A model generated the notes under the pieces. It saw only the letters and a list, made by a program, of their open reading frames with translations, was not told the origin of the DNA and did no database searches. Of a stretch of DNA of 64,000 bases, positions 49,231 through 60,718 are shown piece by piece; the stretch's first letter is position 1, and each line of letters begins with the position of its first letter. The position numbers were made by a program, and so were the translations under genes. The stretch spans positions 248,001-312,000 of the forward strand of contig LLEY01000069.1 of the NCBI GenBank assembly GCA_001414485.1, read 5' to 3'. Origin of the DNA: Calycina herbarum. Taxonomy: Eukaryota; Ascomycota; Leotiomycetes; Helotiales; Pezizellaceae.

Positions 49231-50096
49231 AATATCTAAATTAGTTTTAATATTTTAGTATTTTAAGTTATACCTTAGCTTATATAAAATAAAATAGTTA
49301 GTTTTATTCTTACTATTAGCTTAGAACTTTACCTAAGTTATATTACTACTAATAACCTAGTATTTTAAGAGATTTAGTTTTATACTACTTTATAAGTACT
49401 ATAGGATTAAGAGTTCTTTATATAACGTTTTATACTTTAATCTATATGTTCTTTTAAATAGATGTTATTAAATATTTATATTTATTTTATTAAATTAGTT
49501 TAAATTTATATTATACTATTAAAGAGTAGTATAGATATACTTTTATACTATCTTATAAGTATTATAAGATTATAAGTTATAAACTACTTTAGATAAGGTT
49601 TTATACTATAATTTATATGCTTTTTTAGATAAACTGAACTAAAAATTTATATCTATTTTATTAAATTAGTTTAAAATTAAATTAGTAATTCTTCTTAATT
49701 CTTTTATAAATAACTAGAAAAACTAAAACATATATTAACATGTTAGTCTTAGGAGCTATACCCTAGTTTATATAATATAAAATACTACGTTTTACTAGTA
49801 TTATAATAGTAAAAGTCTAAATAAGTTCTATTACTACTACTAGTCTAGTATAACTAGCTATTTACTTTATAAAATCTAAAAACTACTATAAAACTATGAT
49901 TTCTAAAGTAATTCTAATAATAGTTAGACGATTTTAGATGTTTTTATTAGGTTTTAGAATATAATAGACTATATAAAACAGTTTTAGCTAAACCTTGGCA
50001 GAACTCCGGGACCCGGCGTTACTTATTCCTAGCTTTGCTTATACTGCTATTACTTTTAATTTTATTATATATATTTAAATAATAAAAGTACTATTG

Positions 50097-50204
50097 AGTT
50101 TATAATATATTAATTTATAATAAGTACTTACTTAGGTAATTTATAAATAAGGAAGTACTTACTAAATATTATAAGTATTATTAAGTATTAATATATTATA
50201 AACT
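50097..50204. mobile_element. Small palindromic element, 108 bp
   Basis: Perfect 18-base inverted ends AGTTTATAATATATTAAT / ATTAATATATTATAAACT, with a further internal inverted pair AAGTACTTAC / GGAAGTACTTACT nearby. This fits a very short MITE; a chance AT-rich hairpin is the alternative. Confidence 0.5.
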
Positions 50205-50385
50205 TTTTTTAATAAGATTTTAGTTTATACTACTTCTTTATAATTTAAAACTAGAGAGAGTAGTATAGGTCTACTTTTATACTACTTTATAAGTATTATA
50301 AGATTAAGAGTTAGAAAATACTTTATATAAGGTTTTATACTATAATCTATATACTCTTTTAGATAGACTTAACTAAAAATTTATA

Positions 50386-51518
50386 ATATAATCTATTACT
50401 AAGCTATGTATATTACTAAGCTATATACTTTTACTAACTTCTACTACTTTAAAATATAATAAATCAACTATAATAATAGATAAAACTTATTACTTTTTAG
50501 ATTCTAATAAGCTAGATATATTTATAAGTTCTTAATAAGTTTACGTATTATAACTAGTCTTTCTATAAGTACTATAATATTATATAGTTAAAATCTCTTT
50601 CTTATAATTTACTCTTCTAAAGCGCTTATTATATTATATCTACTTATTTACTTCGTCTTAAGCTATAATATTATATATATCATTTATAGTAAGTATACCT
50701 CCTTAATAGATACGATTCTTTTTAGCTCTATAATACTTAGAAAGTGTCTTATTTACTGCTCGAAGTATACGTAGCTTAGTATTAACAAGAGTTAATTTAT
50801 AAGCTAAATACTCTATACCTTACTATTGTCTATTCTCGATTACCTAGTTAAACTATCTTACTCTTACTATGTCGATTAGTATAAGTAATAACTATTCTAG
50901 GACAGATTTAATCTATTATAAAGCTAGTCTTATTAAAGTTATAGAAATTACTATTTACTATACTATATTTTACTTATATATTCTCTACTAGTTAAAACTA
51001 TATACTAATTAACTTAGGATCTTTATATAAGGCTCTTTAAAAGTCGTAAACGTGATTAAAACATGTCTTTAACTCTAGTTATCGAACTATGAATCGTTCT
51101 ACTTAGCACTTTCTAATACGTTTTACTCTACGTATCTTAAAGAGGTAATTTACTATATCTTCTATATTAACTAGCTAAGGTAAAAACCCTCTAGAATCTT
51201 AATTAAATATATATTAAATAATTATTTCCTTCTCTAATTTTATTAGCTTTAAATAATTAGGTTTAGTATTACTATAAGAAGGTTAGCTATTTATTCTAAG
51301 ATAAAGAGTAGATTTAGGAACTTTATAGATTTTTATAACGTTTTTATAGCTTAATTTTTATTTAGATATTTAAATAGCTTTAATAGCTAATATAATTTAT
51401 ACTTCTTAAGTTTAGACTTATATTATAAAAGAAGAAAATATATATTAAAGTAGTAGAGTAGTAAATTTAGTAAGAGTATATAGCTTAGTAATATACGTAG
51501 CTTAGTAATAGATTATAT
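50386..51518 (-). mobile_element. Pogo/Fot1-type DNA transposon, deleted and RIP-mutated
   Basis: The inverted ends ATATAATCTATTACTAAGC / GCTTAGTAATAGATTATAT contain a doubled TTACTAAGCTATRTA motif. They are flanked by TA (50384-50385 and 51519-51520). The flanks AAAAATTTA and TCTATTTTAT join to the uninterrupted paralog at 52936. On the minus strand the transposase N-terminus reads VIKIYKVPKSTLYLRINS and LEKEIII.YIFN.DSRGFLP (51360-51180). The C-terminus reads LSKYYRAKKNRIY.GGILTI near 50740. The DDE core between them is missing, so the 1.13-kb element is a deletion derivative. Confidence 0.82.
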
Positions 51519-51845
51519 TATCTATTTTATTAAATTAGTTTAGAGTTATATATTCTTACTTAGTAATTCTTTCTAAGTTCTTTCTAAGACTACCTACTTT
51601 TCTAAGTTTAAATATATATATTAGACTTAATACTTAATAAAAACTAGTTTTAATTTTAGATTACTATATTTAATTACTTAAAATACTATAATATCTTAAA
51701 ATATTATAACTTTTAATAAAGTAAAGCCTAATATATAAGATTTTAGTTTTAAGTTTAGATATAATATAGATCTACTTTTATACTACTTTATAAGTACTAT
51801 AAGATTAAGAGTTAGAAACTAGTTTATATAAGGTTTTATATTATA

Positions 51846-52735
51846 AGAAACTAAGTTAATAGCTAGTCTTTAACTAATTTAGTAGTTAAATTCGCTTCTT
51901 TTTATCTTCTTTTCTAAAAATTAAAAACATTTATATAAGGAACTTATATAATACTTAAACGTTAGATTAGATATAGTTAGAGTATAATATAATAGACTAT
52001 CTATAGAATAAACTAAGTTAATAGCTAGTCTCTAACTGATTTAGTAGTTAAGTTTATATATTTTTATCTTCTTTTCTAAAAATTAAAACTATTTATATAA
52101 GAAAGCTCTTATATCTTATAAAGTTAGACTAGATATAGCTACTATATAGTATAAGAGACTATCTAAAGAAGAAACTAAGTTAAAACTAGTTTATAGTATT
52201 TTTAATAACTAAGTTTATTTATTTCTAACTTATTATCTTTAAATTAAAAATATTTATATAAAGCACTTCTATAATACTAAGACCTTAGATTAAATATAGT
52301 TATAGTATAGTAGAATAGATTCTCCTAAGAAGAACCTAAGTTTATAAGTAGTCTCTAGGTAAATTAGTTATTATATTAGTTAATTTATAAATTTTCTTAT
52401 AATAAACTTAGATTCTATATAGAAAACCTATTATATTTTAAGAAGTTATATTTAATATTAAGGTTATTAAATATAAGATACTATTTAAAGAAGAAACTAA
52501 GTATATAGCTAGTTTTTAGGTAAACTAGTAGTAGTAGTTAAATTTACTTATTTTTAAGTTTTTTCTTAAAAACTTTTAACTTTATATAAGAAACTTAGAG
52601 TTATTCTAAGAAAGTAGATTAGATATAAGAATTATAAAGTATAAAATAGTATTTAAAGAAGAAAGTTAGTTAATAGCTAGTTTATAGCTTTTTAAAAAAC
52701 TTAGTTTACTTATTTCTAATCTTTTAAGTTATTTT
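51846..52735. repeat. Six degenerate ~160-bp tandem repeats
   Basis: The landmark GAAACTAAGTTAATAGCTAG (or variants) recurs near 51846, 52011, 52171, 52331, 52492 and 52661, each followed by a YTTATTTTTATCTTYTTTTC-like stretch. Another copy lies at 48210. Confidence 0.75.
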
Positions 52736-52739
52736 CTAC

Positions 52740-53756
52740 TTTATTTATTATAAGTAGCTAAGTCTTATTCTCGACAAGATTTTGCCTTACACCACCTCTC
52801 TATAATCGAAAAATAGAGGGGGTGGTATAGGTCGGTTTTTGCACTACCCTATAAGTACTATAAGATTAAGAGTAAGAAAATACTTTATATAAGCTTTTAT
52901 ACTATAGATTAGACGAACTTTCAAATAGACTTTACTAAAAATTTATATCTATTTTATTTAATTAGTTTAGAGTTACGCTTTCCTGCTTATTAATCGTTCC
53001 TGATGTTTTCCCGAGTCTACCTACTTTCTTAACTTTAACTATATATATTAGATATAATACTTAATAAAAACTAATTTTAACTTAAGATTACTATATTTAA
53101 CTACTAAAAGTACTATAGTATATAATAATATTATAACTTAAGTCTTATTCTTAATAAGGTTTTACTCTATACTACCTTTTTATAAACTAAAAACAGAGAA
53201 AGTAGTATAGATTAGTTTTTACACCACTCTACAAGTACTATAAGATTAAGAGTAAAAAAGTACTTTATATAAGCTTTTATACTATAAATTAGACGAACCT
53301 TTAAATAGACTTTACTAAAGATATATAACTATTTTATTTAATTAGCTAAGTCTTATTCTCTCGAAAAATATAGAAGTAGTATAGGTCGGTTTTTATACTA
53401 CTCTATAAGTACTATAAGATTAAGAGTAAGAAAATGCTTTATATAAGCTTTTATACTATATATTAGGCGATCCTTTAAATAGACTTTACTAAAAATTTAT
53501 ATCTATTTTATTTAATTAGTTTAGAGTTACGCTTTCCTACTTATTAATCGTTCCTAATGTTTTCCCAAGTCTACCTACTTTCTTAACTTTAACTATATAT
53601 ATTAGACATAATACTTAATAAAAACTAATTTTAACTTAAGATTACTATATTTAACTCTTAAAAGTACTATAGTATATAATAATATTATAACTTAAGTATT
53701 ATTCTTATTAAGATTTTACCTTATACTATCTTTTTATAAACTAAAAACAGAGAAAG
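52740..53756. repeat. ~550-bp direct repeat with a partial third copy
   Basis: GTTTAGAGTTACGCTTTCCT occurs at 52969 and 53519, and ACTTAAGT followed by ATTATTCTTA-like sequence at about 53140 and 53691, both about 550 bases apart. A partial third copy lies at 53190-53340. The right copy ends directly at the LTR of the gypsy element (53757). Confidence 0.75.
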
Positions 53757-55686
53757 TGTGACAGTCCCAGTCATATACGACTAGATTACGTGCCGAGGTT
53801 CTACCGAAGTCTCGCTTAGTATATATAAATAGAGACAGAGCGTACTAACTCTCCTCTTCTCTCTTTAGTTTAGTTTTCTTTAAATATAAGTACTATTCTA
53901 TAAGTATCTCTTTTAGTATATTTATAGAGAGCTATTATACTAAAACTAAACTTACACTCTTACTTAGGAAGGTATACGAATATTCTAAAACTAATGAACG
54001 AAAACATATATATTTACCTTATAGCAAATCCCTTTATACACAGTAATAAGTTATAACGCTCCTCTCTTAGCTAGCTTAATAAGTAATTAGACGAAGAGCC
54101 TCTACCTTTACCTTTACCTTTGCTACCTACTATTAATACTAGCTCTCGAAAGACTAAGACCTCTTCCTAAGCTATAGCACTACTACCTCTACCTACTAGT
54201 AAGGCTACTACTAGCTCTTCTACAGTAGCAAAGTCTGAGTTACCTCCTCCTCTTATAGTCGACGATGCCTTATAATAAATCCTTTAGACGATAACCACTC
54301 TCACGGATAAGGTCTACTACCTTAAAGTTAATACTAGATCTACCTCTTAAGTAGTAGAAATGTATATATGCTATAAATACACTCTTATAGAGCTTAAAGC
54401 TGAAAAGGTTGCCTAATCTACTTCTACTACCTAGTCTTCTAAGAAGACTAGTAAAGTAGAGAATCTACGTACGTTTACAATAGAAGACGACTAGATTATA
54501 TATAATACTTAGAAGACTAAAATTATAGTAAAGCTATATATTAATACCGACTACTTTAAATCTAAGGAGGTAAAGATAAATCTAGTATATCGTGCTACTA
54601 CTAGCTAAGTACGTGATTATATTTACCTAAAATATAAGTTCAATGTTAACAACTGATTTACTACTTATAACAAGATACTAGCTTACTTCTATAACATTGT
54701 AGTTAGTCTATATATTCGTAACGAGGCTTATAAGAAGTACTAAGAGCTACAAATAGCTTAAGAGACGTTCTACGAGTTTCGAGCAAAGTTCTAAAAGCTA
54801 GTAGACAAGTCTAGGGCTCTAAAGTAAGACAGAATTAATAACCTTTTTAACAAGTTAACTATTAACCTCTGACAAGCTCTTATAGTTGTTAGACTTCAAG
54901 CTAAGAGAGACATAGACCTCTTTTATACTCTTGCTAGTAGCGTCGACAACGACCTATAAGACATTATAGAAGAAAAGGCTAGAAAGCGTATAAGCAAGTA
55001 TCTACCTACTGTAGCTATAAATATAGCTATAGCTATATGTTCTCTAGAAATTCCTGCTTGCGTAGCTGGCATTTACCCCTCTACTGATATGTGTTATAAC
55101 TGTAGAGAAGTCAGCTATTATATCAAGTCCTGCCTATAGCTAAGAGTTTATAAGAAGGTAGACTTAAGCGAGCTAGAGAAAGAAGAAGAAGCTGGATCTA
55201 AGTTAGGAAACGAATATATCTAAGGGAAGACTCCTTCGTAGGTAAATATAGGATTAATCTCTTTAAGATTAATCTATGGTTATTAGTTAGTAGAAAAGCA
55301 TTTACTTTACCTAGTATAATAATAATTAATAGATATAGTATATAAACTACTGCTCTTAGTAACCTAGGAGTAAATATATTCTCTTTTATAGACGCCTAAT
55401 TCAGCTATAACTTAGCGAAGTTCTATAACCTTAAAATAAAAAGACTTCCTATACTTATAAAGATTCGCGAATATAATAGAGAGATTAGTAGAGAAGCTAC
55501 TTACTACCTCTTCTCTAATTATATATTAGATAGCTATAAATTCTTTAACATACCCTTTATTCTACTAGACCTAGGATTATATAACGTTATCCTTAGCTAA
55601 AAATTCTTTAAATACTTTTATATTAATATCGACGTAACTTATTAAAAGTTACTCTAGCTAGAGGAACTTAAGCCTTACCTTTCTGC
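53757..55686 (+). mobile_element. Gypsy-type retroelement, gag to protease, cut off by telomeric repeats
   Basis: Starts with an LTR-like TGTGACAGTCCCAG. The gag relic follows, with a zinc knuckle at 55089-55130 reading CYNCREVSYYIKSC: the CCHC histidine has become tyrosine, a RIP-type CAC/CAT to TAT change. A protease-like stretch follows (SFIDA near 55385, NVILS near 55585). The sequence stops at 55686, directly before (TTAGGG)3. No reverse transcriptase or integrase region remains. Confidence 0.72.
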
Positions 55687-55707
55687 TTAGGGTTAGGGTT
55701 AGGGTTA
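55687..55707 (+). repeat. Interstitial telomeric tract (TTAGGG)3TTA
   Basis: Perfect TTAGGG repeats in telomere-end orientation join the broken gypsy element to the first Penelope-type flanking repeat. Confidence 0.95.
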
Positions 55708-56380
55708 TCAAATAATAAGTGTAAACACGAGAAGAGGTATGAAAAAACTGATGAGAAGCAAGAATCCTAAAACACTAGGGTATGACCGACAGTGAGTTTT
55801 CGCCTTAAAGGCTTATTAGGGAGTATAGTTTGCTTTATATAAATACCTAACAGCTTGTCGCGCACTGGTCGCGACTAGGCTCCTGGAGTAATCAAAGTGA
55901 GAGGTTGGGGCAGCGGACGCGACGTAATAGCCAAGGCCGCCAGCGTATCCGGGTAACTAAGACTAATATCTCTTCGATTTATCCGAGCCAGTGATTGACA
56001 TATAGAGGCTTTCGCCACCCTATTTCTGTTAGAGTATTATACGATGTCAACTTTTCAGTTAATAACGGGAATCGCCTGAGCTAATAACGGTTCGAATTAA
56101 TCCCACTTAGTATCGTAATAGATACATCAGGATAAGCGCCACCGCGAGGGTGGTAAACGGGCCGAAACCTGACACAAACACCTTTTGCTTATAACGTAGA
56201 CGAAACGTCGGGGCGACATTTATATAGAAACCAGCTCTAGCCCGAAGGCGGAACGTTGGGACCTCTACCAGGTCAACCGACCGAGTAGAGCGAATTCCTC
56301 TAGAGGCAGCCGAAGCATCGAATAGTAACGACGTGTTACAACTATTAGAGTAACCATTCATCCTTAAAAGGATAGCGGTT
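55708..56380 (-). repeat. Flanking repeat C (pLTR-like), copy 2 3' side
   Basis: About 670 bp, homologous along its length to repeats A and B. The hammerhead core is mutated (CTAATAAG on the minus strand). The small frame at 56361..56107 is retained with changes (MNGYSNSCNTSLLFDASAAS). Confidence 0.85.
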
Positions 56381-56395
56381 CGGGTTAGAGTTAGG
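56381..56395 (+). repeat. Degenerate telomeric tract
   Basis: CGGGTTAGAGTTAGG. One G-to-A change separates it from the intact equivalent at 61053-61067. It lies between the RT body and flanking repeat C. Confidence 0.85.
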
Positions 56396-56554
56396 AATAG
56401 GATAGGGTAGTAAGTCTGATCCTATTCAGGTCTAGCATCTCGTGCTATCTATTTCTAACTTTCTATTATATAGTAAGGTGTAGAAGTTCCTTTGAAGTCA
56501 GAGGAGCTCTAAGAACAGGACCTATCAGACGCCCGACTCGTTCGCTTATACGAG

Positions 56555-59500
56555 CTACTTAAGGTATACACCGCTTCGCAGCGGGAGAGACAGAGGGACA
56601 CTAGTAGTGTCGAGCGGCGAGCTCTTAAGGACTGCTTTATTCTAGGCAGACATCTTATTAAAAAGGTTGTCTGTCCTTTTTAGACTTTTAATAATTAGAC
56701 TAGTGAGTAAGGGGGGTAAGGGTTCCCCGCATTTCACCTATTAGTTCATCATTATTTAAAAAACATCTTAGAGATTAGTATATTCCTATATCTCATCGTA
56801 GGAAGAAGGAAGCATAAGTGGATAACCTCGAGCCTCTATATCCTTTCGCTTAGACAAGGTATACAGGCGGTCCTTATACTTCACTTACCTCTTCTATACT
56901 TTAAGAATAGTTGACGGGTATCCACGTCGTCCTAGGGCTAATATAAACTTATCAACTCTCTCTTCAAAGAGTTGTTTAGTAGAGCATATAATCATGTAGC
57001 AGGTTAACTCAGCTTTGATAAAAGCTTTTTTCACCGATTAAGGGTAAGCTAAGGACTAAGGAATATATTAATATTGATTTATACGTTTCTGGAAGACCTT
57101 TGATTATATCTCTACAGGTCTAAAACCATGCTTAAAGAAGAACTCAACGTCTAAGAATAAGGCCGGTTCGCGTATAGAATGAATTTTCTATTTAATCTTA
57201 AATAATTTCAGTCTGTTTGATATAATCGTGAGACAAGATTGAAGGTCTGTTAGAGTTCCTTTAAACACGGAAAAAATATTATTAATATAACATAGGTAAA
57301 GGATCAGACCATTCTTAGACACGACGTTTGCTTTTATAATTAATTCGATAAGTTGTTCTCTAAGTCTTAAAGCAACGTTAGCAAATACTAGGGCATATAA
57401 AGTTCCTATTACGACACCGTTGACTTGATAATAGAATTTTCCGTTGAACTTAAAACAGTTATAGTCTATAACCGTTTCTAGAAGGTCTAGGATTCGGTTA
57501 TAATCTACTCCGTAGCTGCTTCCTAAGCTAGCGAGTAATAAACGTAAATGTTCGATTATATCAGCGGTTAGAATATTAGTATAAAAGGATTCCACGTCCT
57601 CTATAATAATCTAAGTATCGTTTGACCGAGTTATAGTATGTTTTATAAGTTAGGAGATGACTTCCTTAGTTAAATCCACAATCTATAGGAACTCCTTCTT
57701 ATAGAACATTCGAAGAGTAAAATCGCAAACTTCTAAAGCGCGTTTAGTGACCTAAGAGTGACTAGGTACGATTAGACGTAGTTTCTACACTAGTTTATAG
57801 ACTTTAGGGATCGTATAAAACATAGGTATTAACTTGTCTTCCTTAGACGTAAGCAGGTATTTAGAGGTTTCAGATGAAAAGGTTCTATCTTTAGCGAGAA
57901 AACATATACGTTCGAGCGCTTCGTGTTAGTAATATTCTATAATGTTAGCAAGTAATATCTTATCGTATATGGTTTCATCTAGTAACATTGAGTTACACTA
58001 CTCTAGATACTAGGATTTCGAGATTGCTGCCACGCCGAGGTTCTTATTAGTGATCTTTAGCAAGAGTTTACTCGATTATAAGAAGTCTTTAATAGATCTT
58101 ATGTCTAGATTAGACATATGACGATTAAGAGAGGGTAGGGCCGCTGTTTTAGAGAATAGTAAGTCTATTCCCTCTTAAAAGCCTTTCTCGATCTAAAAGT
58201 TCCTTTGTTCAGCTGGTAGTGTCTACGACTTTTTAGGTACGTAGAATTTCGATTATATATAATCAGAGTTACGGAAGTACCATCTGAGACAGACGCTTCT
58301 TTTAAGGAGTGGCCACGCTTAATAAACTCGAAGGGGATTCAGAGGATAATATAGGATAAATTTAGAATTTAAAGCTAATTTATATTTAATAATTTAAGGT
58401 ATAACTACGCTAGGTCCTTTAAAGATACCGTCTACGAACCTATGACCAGGTTCAAACAGCTGTATAGGAGTATGTGACGATATAAACTATAATATTCCAG
58501 AGTTGGAAATTCTATAGAACAGTTCCAAATAAAGTTCAAGCATTTATATAGCTATATCTATGTTATATAGGGTACGGTCTAAACGTCGAATTGTTGTCAA
58601 GGGGACAGACTTAGTATATACGTCCTACCTGTTCCCCGAAGGTACTAGCGCCGATCCGGAAACCATGCCTCTTAAAACCCTTTCTAACTTTTCAACTTAC
58701 CTTAAGTCTTCTTCCCGCCTTTCCCTTTTCCTTTTCCCGTGCCGGCTTTAGTAACCTTCGCAGTCTACGGTTTAGGTTTCCCTTTCAGGGTAGGTTTGGC
58801 TTTTTTAGTCTATCGACCGTTTCCGTTTCCTAGGAATGTCAGTGTTAGCTTCTTTAGTCTGCTGAGCAGGTTTAGAGAAAGTTATACCAGGTTTAGTTAT
58901 TTTATACTCTTTAATAAGTACATCCAGTTTTCGGCTAACTAGAGCATCAACAGTTTCGGTTTTTGAAGACGTGTCTTACATTTCGACGTCTTTATCTGCC
59001 TTACGTTTAAGAGACAGAGACTTGAATTTCTTCGTAGTCTCTGCCTATACTGCTATGTATGCCAGGGTAATAGCTCTTTATAGGAACCGTTCCTTAGTTA
59101 CACCGTAGGTATCGACGTCTACTTTAATCCACGGTGGCAATCCTACGAGATTGGGTTTGCCATCGGCAAGTGCTGATTCCACACCTGCGTCGCTGGCTAA
59201 AGCAGTGATCATATCATGGCCGATTTCGACCAAATCCTCCTTATATTTGCTTTCAGTAAACAGGGACTGGAGGTATGCGGCCTCCGCTCGTTTCGTAGAA
59301 ATGGCGGATTCTAACATAGCCACTTTGTATACTCGAGTCGCGGTGTCACGAGCTGCCGAAAGCTCTTTTGACTCGGCAGAGGCTATGAACTCTTTCGAGA
59401 TTTAGAGGGAGGGAGGGTTGATACGTCTACCGATTTCAGGGGGGAACGTATTGTCTTAGTAGTGCTTTTCGAGAGTGGACAGGTAAGAACGAGCATGGTT

Positions 59501-59671
59501 TGACTTGATTACTGCTCTATATACCGCGTTTATAAGGTGTTGTATTCGTAGGCGGAAAACTACAGGCACCAATTCGAGAAGTTCGCTAAGGGAGCCTGCT
59601 TTAGAAATGGAGGTTTAGAGACTAACATTATCTACTAGGACCTAGCGGAAAGACATAATAGAGTTCGGCAT
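56555..59671 (-). pseudogene. Penelope-like reverse transcriptase, RIP-inactivated
   Basis: The homologous frame runs from ATG 59671 to TAG 56555-56557, exactly 1,039 codons, with no net insertion or deletion relative to the intact copy. At least four early stops are visible in the N-terminal 90 codons (TAG or TAA at Gln/Trp positions). The catalytic YIDD has become YINN (LCYINNIFSVFKG) and DVESFYTN has become VESFYTNIL. All are C-to-T or G-to-A changes. The start lies only 19 bases from the telomeric tract at 59690. It also shows that the intact copy should begin about 116 codons beyond the first codon visible in this window. Confidence 0.88.
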
Positions 59672-59689
59672 GTTTTTTCGTATTCGAGA

Positions 59690-59700
59690 GGTTAGGGTTA
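59690..59700 (+). repeat. Telomeric tract inside copy 2
   Basis: GGTTAGGGTTA between flanking repeat B and the 5' end of the RT body. Confidence 0.85.
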
Positions 59701-60367
59701 TCAAATAATAAGTATGAACACGAGAAGAGGTATGAAAAAACTGATAAGAAGCAAGAATCCTAAAACACTAGGGTATAACCGACAGTGAGTTTTCGCCTTG
59801 AAGGCTTATTAGAGAGTGTAGTTTGTTTTGTATAAATACCTAACAGCTTGTCGCACACTGGTCGCGACTGGGCTCCTAGAGTAATCAAAGTAAGGGGTTG
59901 GGGCAGCGGACGCGACGTAACAGCTAAGGCCGCCAGCGTATCCGGGTAACTAAGACCAACATCTCTTCGATTTATCTAAGCTAGTGATTGACATGTGGAG
60001 GCTTTCGCCACCCCATTTCTGTTGGAGTATCGTACGATGTCAACTTTTCAGTTGATAACAGGAATCGCCTAAGCTAATGACGGTTCGAATTAATCCTACT
60101 TAGTATCGTAATAGATGTATCAGGATGAGCGCCACCGCGAGGGTGGTAAACGGGCCGAAACCTGACACAAACACCTTTTGCTCGTGACGTAGACGAAACG
60201 TCGGGGCGACATTTACATAGAAACCAGCTCCAGCCCGAAGGCGGAACGTTGGGACCTCTACCAGGTCAACCGACCGAGTAGAGCGAATTCCTCCAGAGGC
60301 AGCCGAAGCATCGAACAGTAACGACGTGTTACGACCATTAGAGTGACCATTCATCCTCGAAAGGATA
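59701..60367 (-). repeat. Flanking repeat B (pLTR-like), copy 2 5' side
   Basis: About 667 bp, much less mutated than repeat C. It contains the 84-codon frame 60354..60100. The hammerhead core is disrupted (CTAATAAG). Its outer end, GGATA, abuts GGGTTAGGG directly. Confidence 0.88.
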
Positions 60368-60379
60368 GGGTTAGGGTTA
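60368..60379 (+). repeat. Telomeric tract separating the two Penelope-like copies
   Basis: GGGTTAGGGTTA, exactly between the distal end of copy 2 and the 3' end of copy 1. Confidence 0.93.
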
Positions 60380-60443
60380 TCAAGTAATGAGTGTGAACAC
60401 GAGAAGAGGTATGAAAAAACTGATGAGAAGCAAGAATCCTAAA

Positions 60444-60500
60444 ACACTGGGGTATGACCGACAGTGAGTTTTCGCCTTGAAGGCTCATCAGGGAGTGTAG
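60444..60500 (-). ncRNA. Hammerhead-ribozyme-like motif
   Basis: On the minus strand CTGATGAG (60491..60484) is followed by stem II GCC-TTCAA-GGC, then GAAA (60473..60470) and, after a 10-base stem-loop III region, GTC (60462..60460) as the cleavage triplet. Stem I can form from CC with GG right at the core and from ACACT with AGTGT further out, leaving a 9-base internal loop on the 3' side, as natural type I hammerheads often have. The weak point is stem III: only A-U and C-G pairs fit, and an extra A follows GAAA. Penelope-like pLTRs are known to carry hammerheads. Repeats B and C have the core mutated. Confidence 0.6.
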
Positions 60501-60718
60501 TTTGCTTTGTATAAATACCCAACAGCTTGTCGCGCACTGGTCGCGACTGGGCTCCCGGAGTAATCAAAGTGAGGGGTTGGGGCAGCGGACGCGACGTGAC
60601 AGCCAAGGCTGCCAGCGCATCCGGGTAATTGAGACCAACATCTCTTCGATTTATCCGAGCCAGTGATCGACATGTGGAGGCTTTCGCCACCCCATTTCTG
60701 TTGGAGTATCGTACGATG

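Larger units (their letters stand above)
20804..59000. other. RIP-mutated heterochromatin block
   Basis: Long stretches lack CA and TG dinucleotides while TA is abundant and CG is still present; for example 34201-34260 contains neither CA nor TG. This is the expected result of C-to-T mutation at CpA on both strands (RIP). Recognisable proteins read through with many TAA/TAG codons at Gln/Trp positions. The block ends gradually inside the second Penelope-like copy, where CA/TG become normal from about 59.0 kb. The gag-only element at 21143-22866 is a less mutated island. Confidence 0.9.
55708..60367 (-). mobile_element. Penelope-like retroelement copy 2 (proximal, RIP-mutated)
   Basis: In minus-strand order: 5' flanking repeat B (60367..59701), an internal telomeric tract (59700..59690), the RT body (59689..56396), a second internal tract CGGGTTAGAGTTAGG (56395..56381), and 3' flanking repeat C (56380..55708). 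Both outer ends abut TTAGGG tracts. The layout pLTR-ORF-pLTR is that of Penelope-like elements, and the telomere-bounded ends are as in the endonuclease-deficient Athena/Coprina group. RIP damage is heavy at the proximal end and fades from about 59.0 kb outward. Confidence 0.82.

Noticed and set aside
60420..60427. Plus-strand CTGATGAG as a second hammerhead
   Set aside because: It is not followed by a stem II and GAAA; it is the complementary partner of the minus-strand core and may compete with it by pairing.
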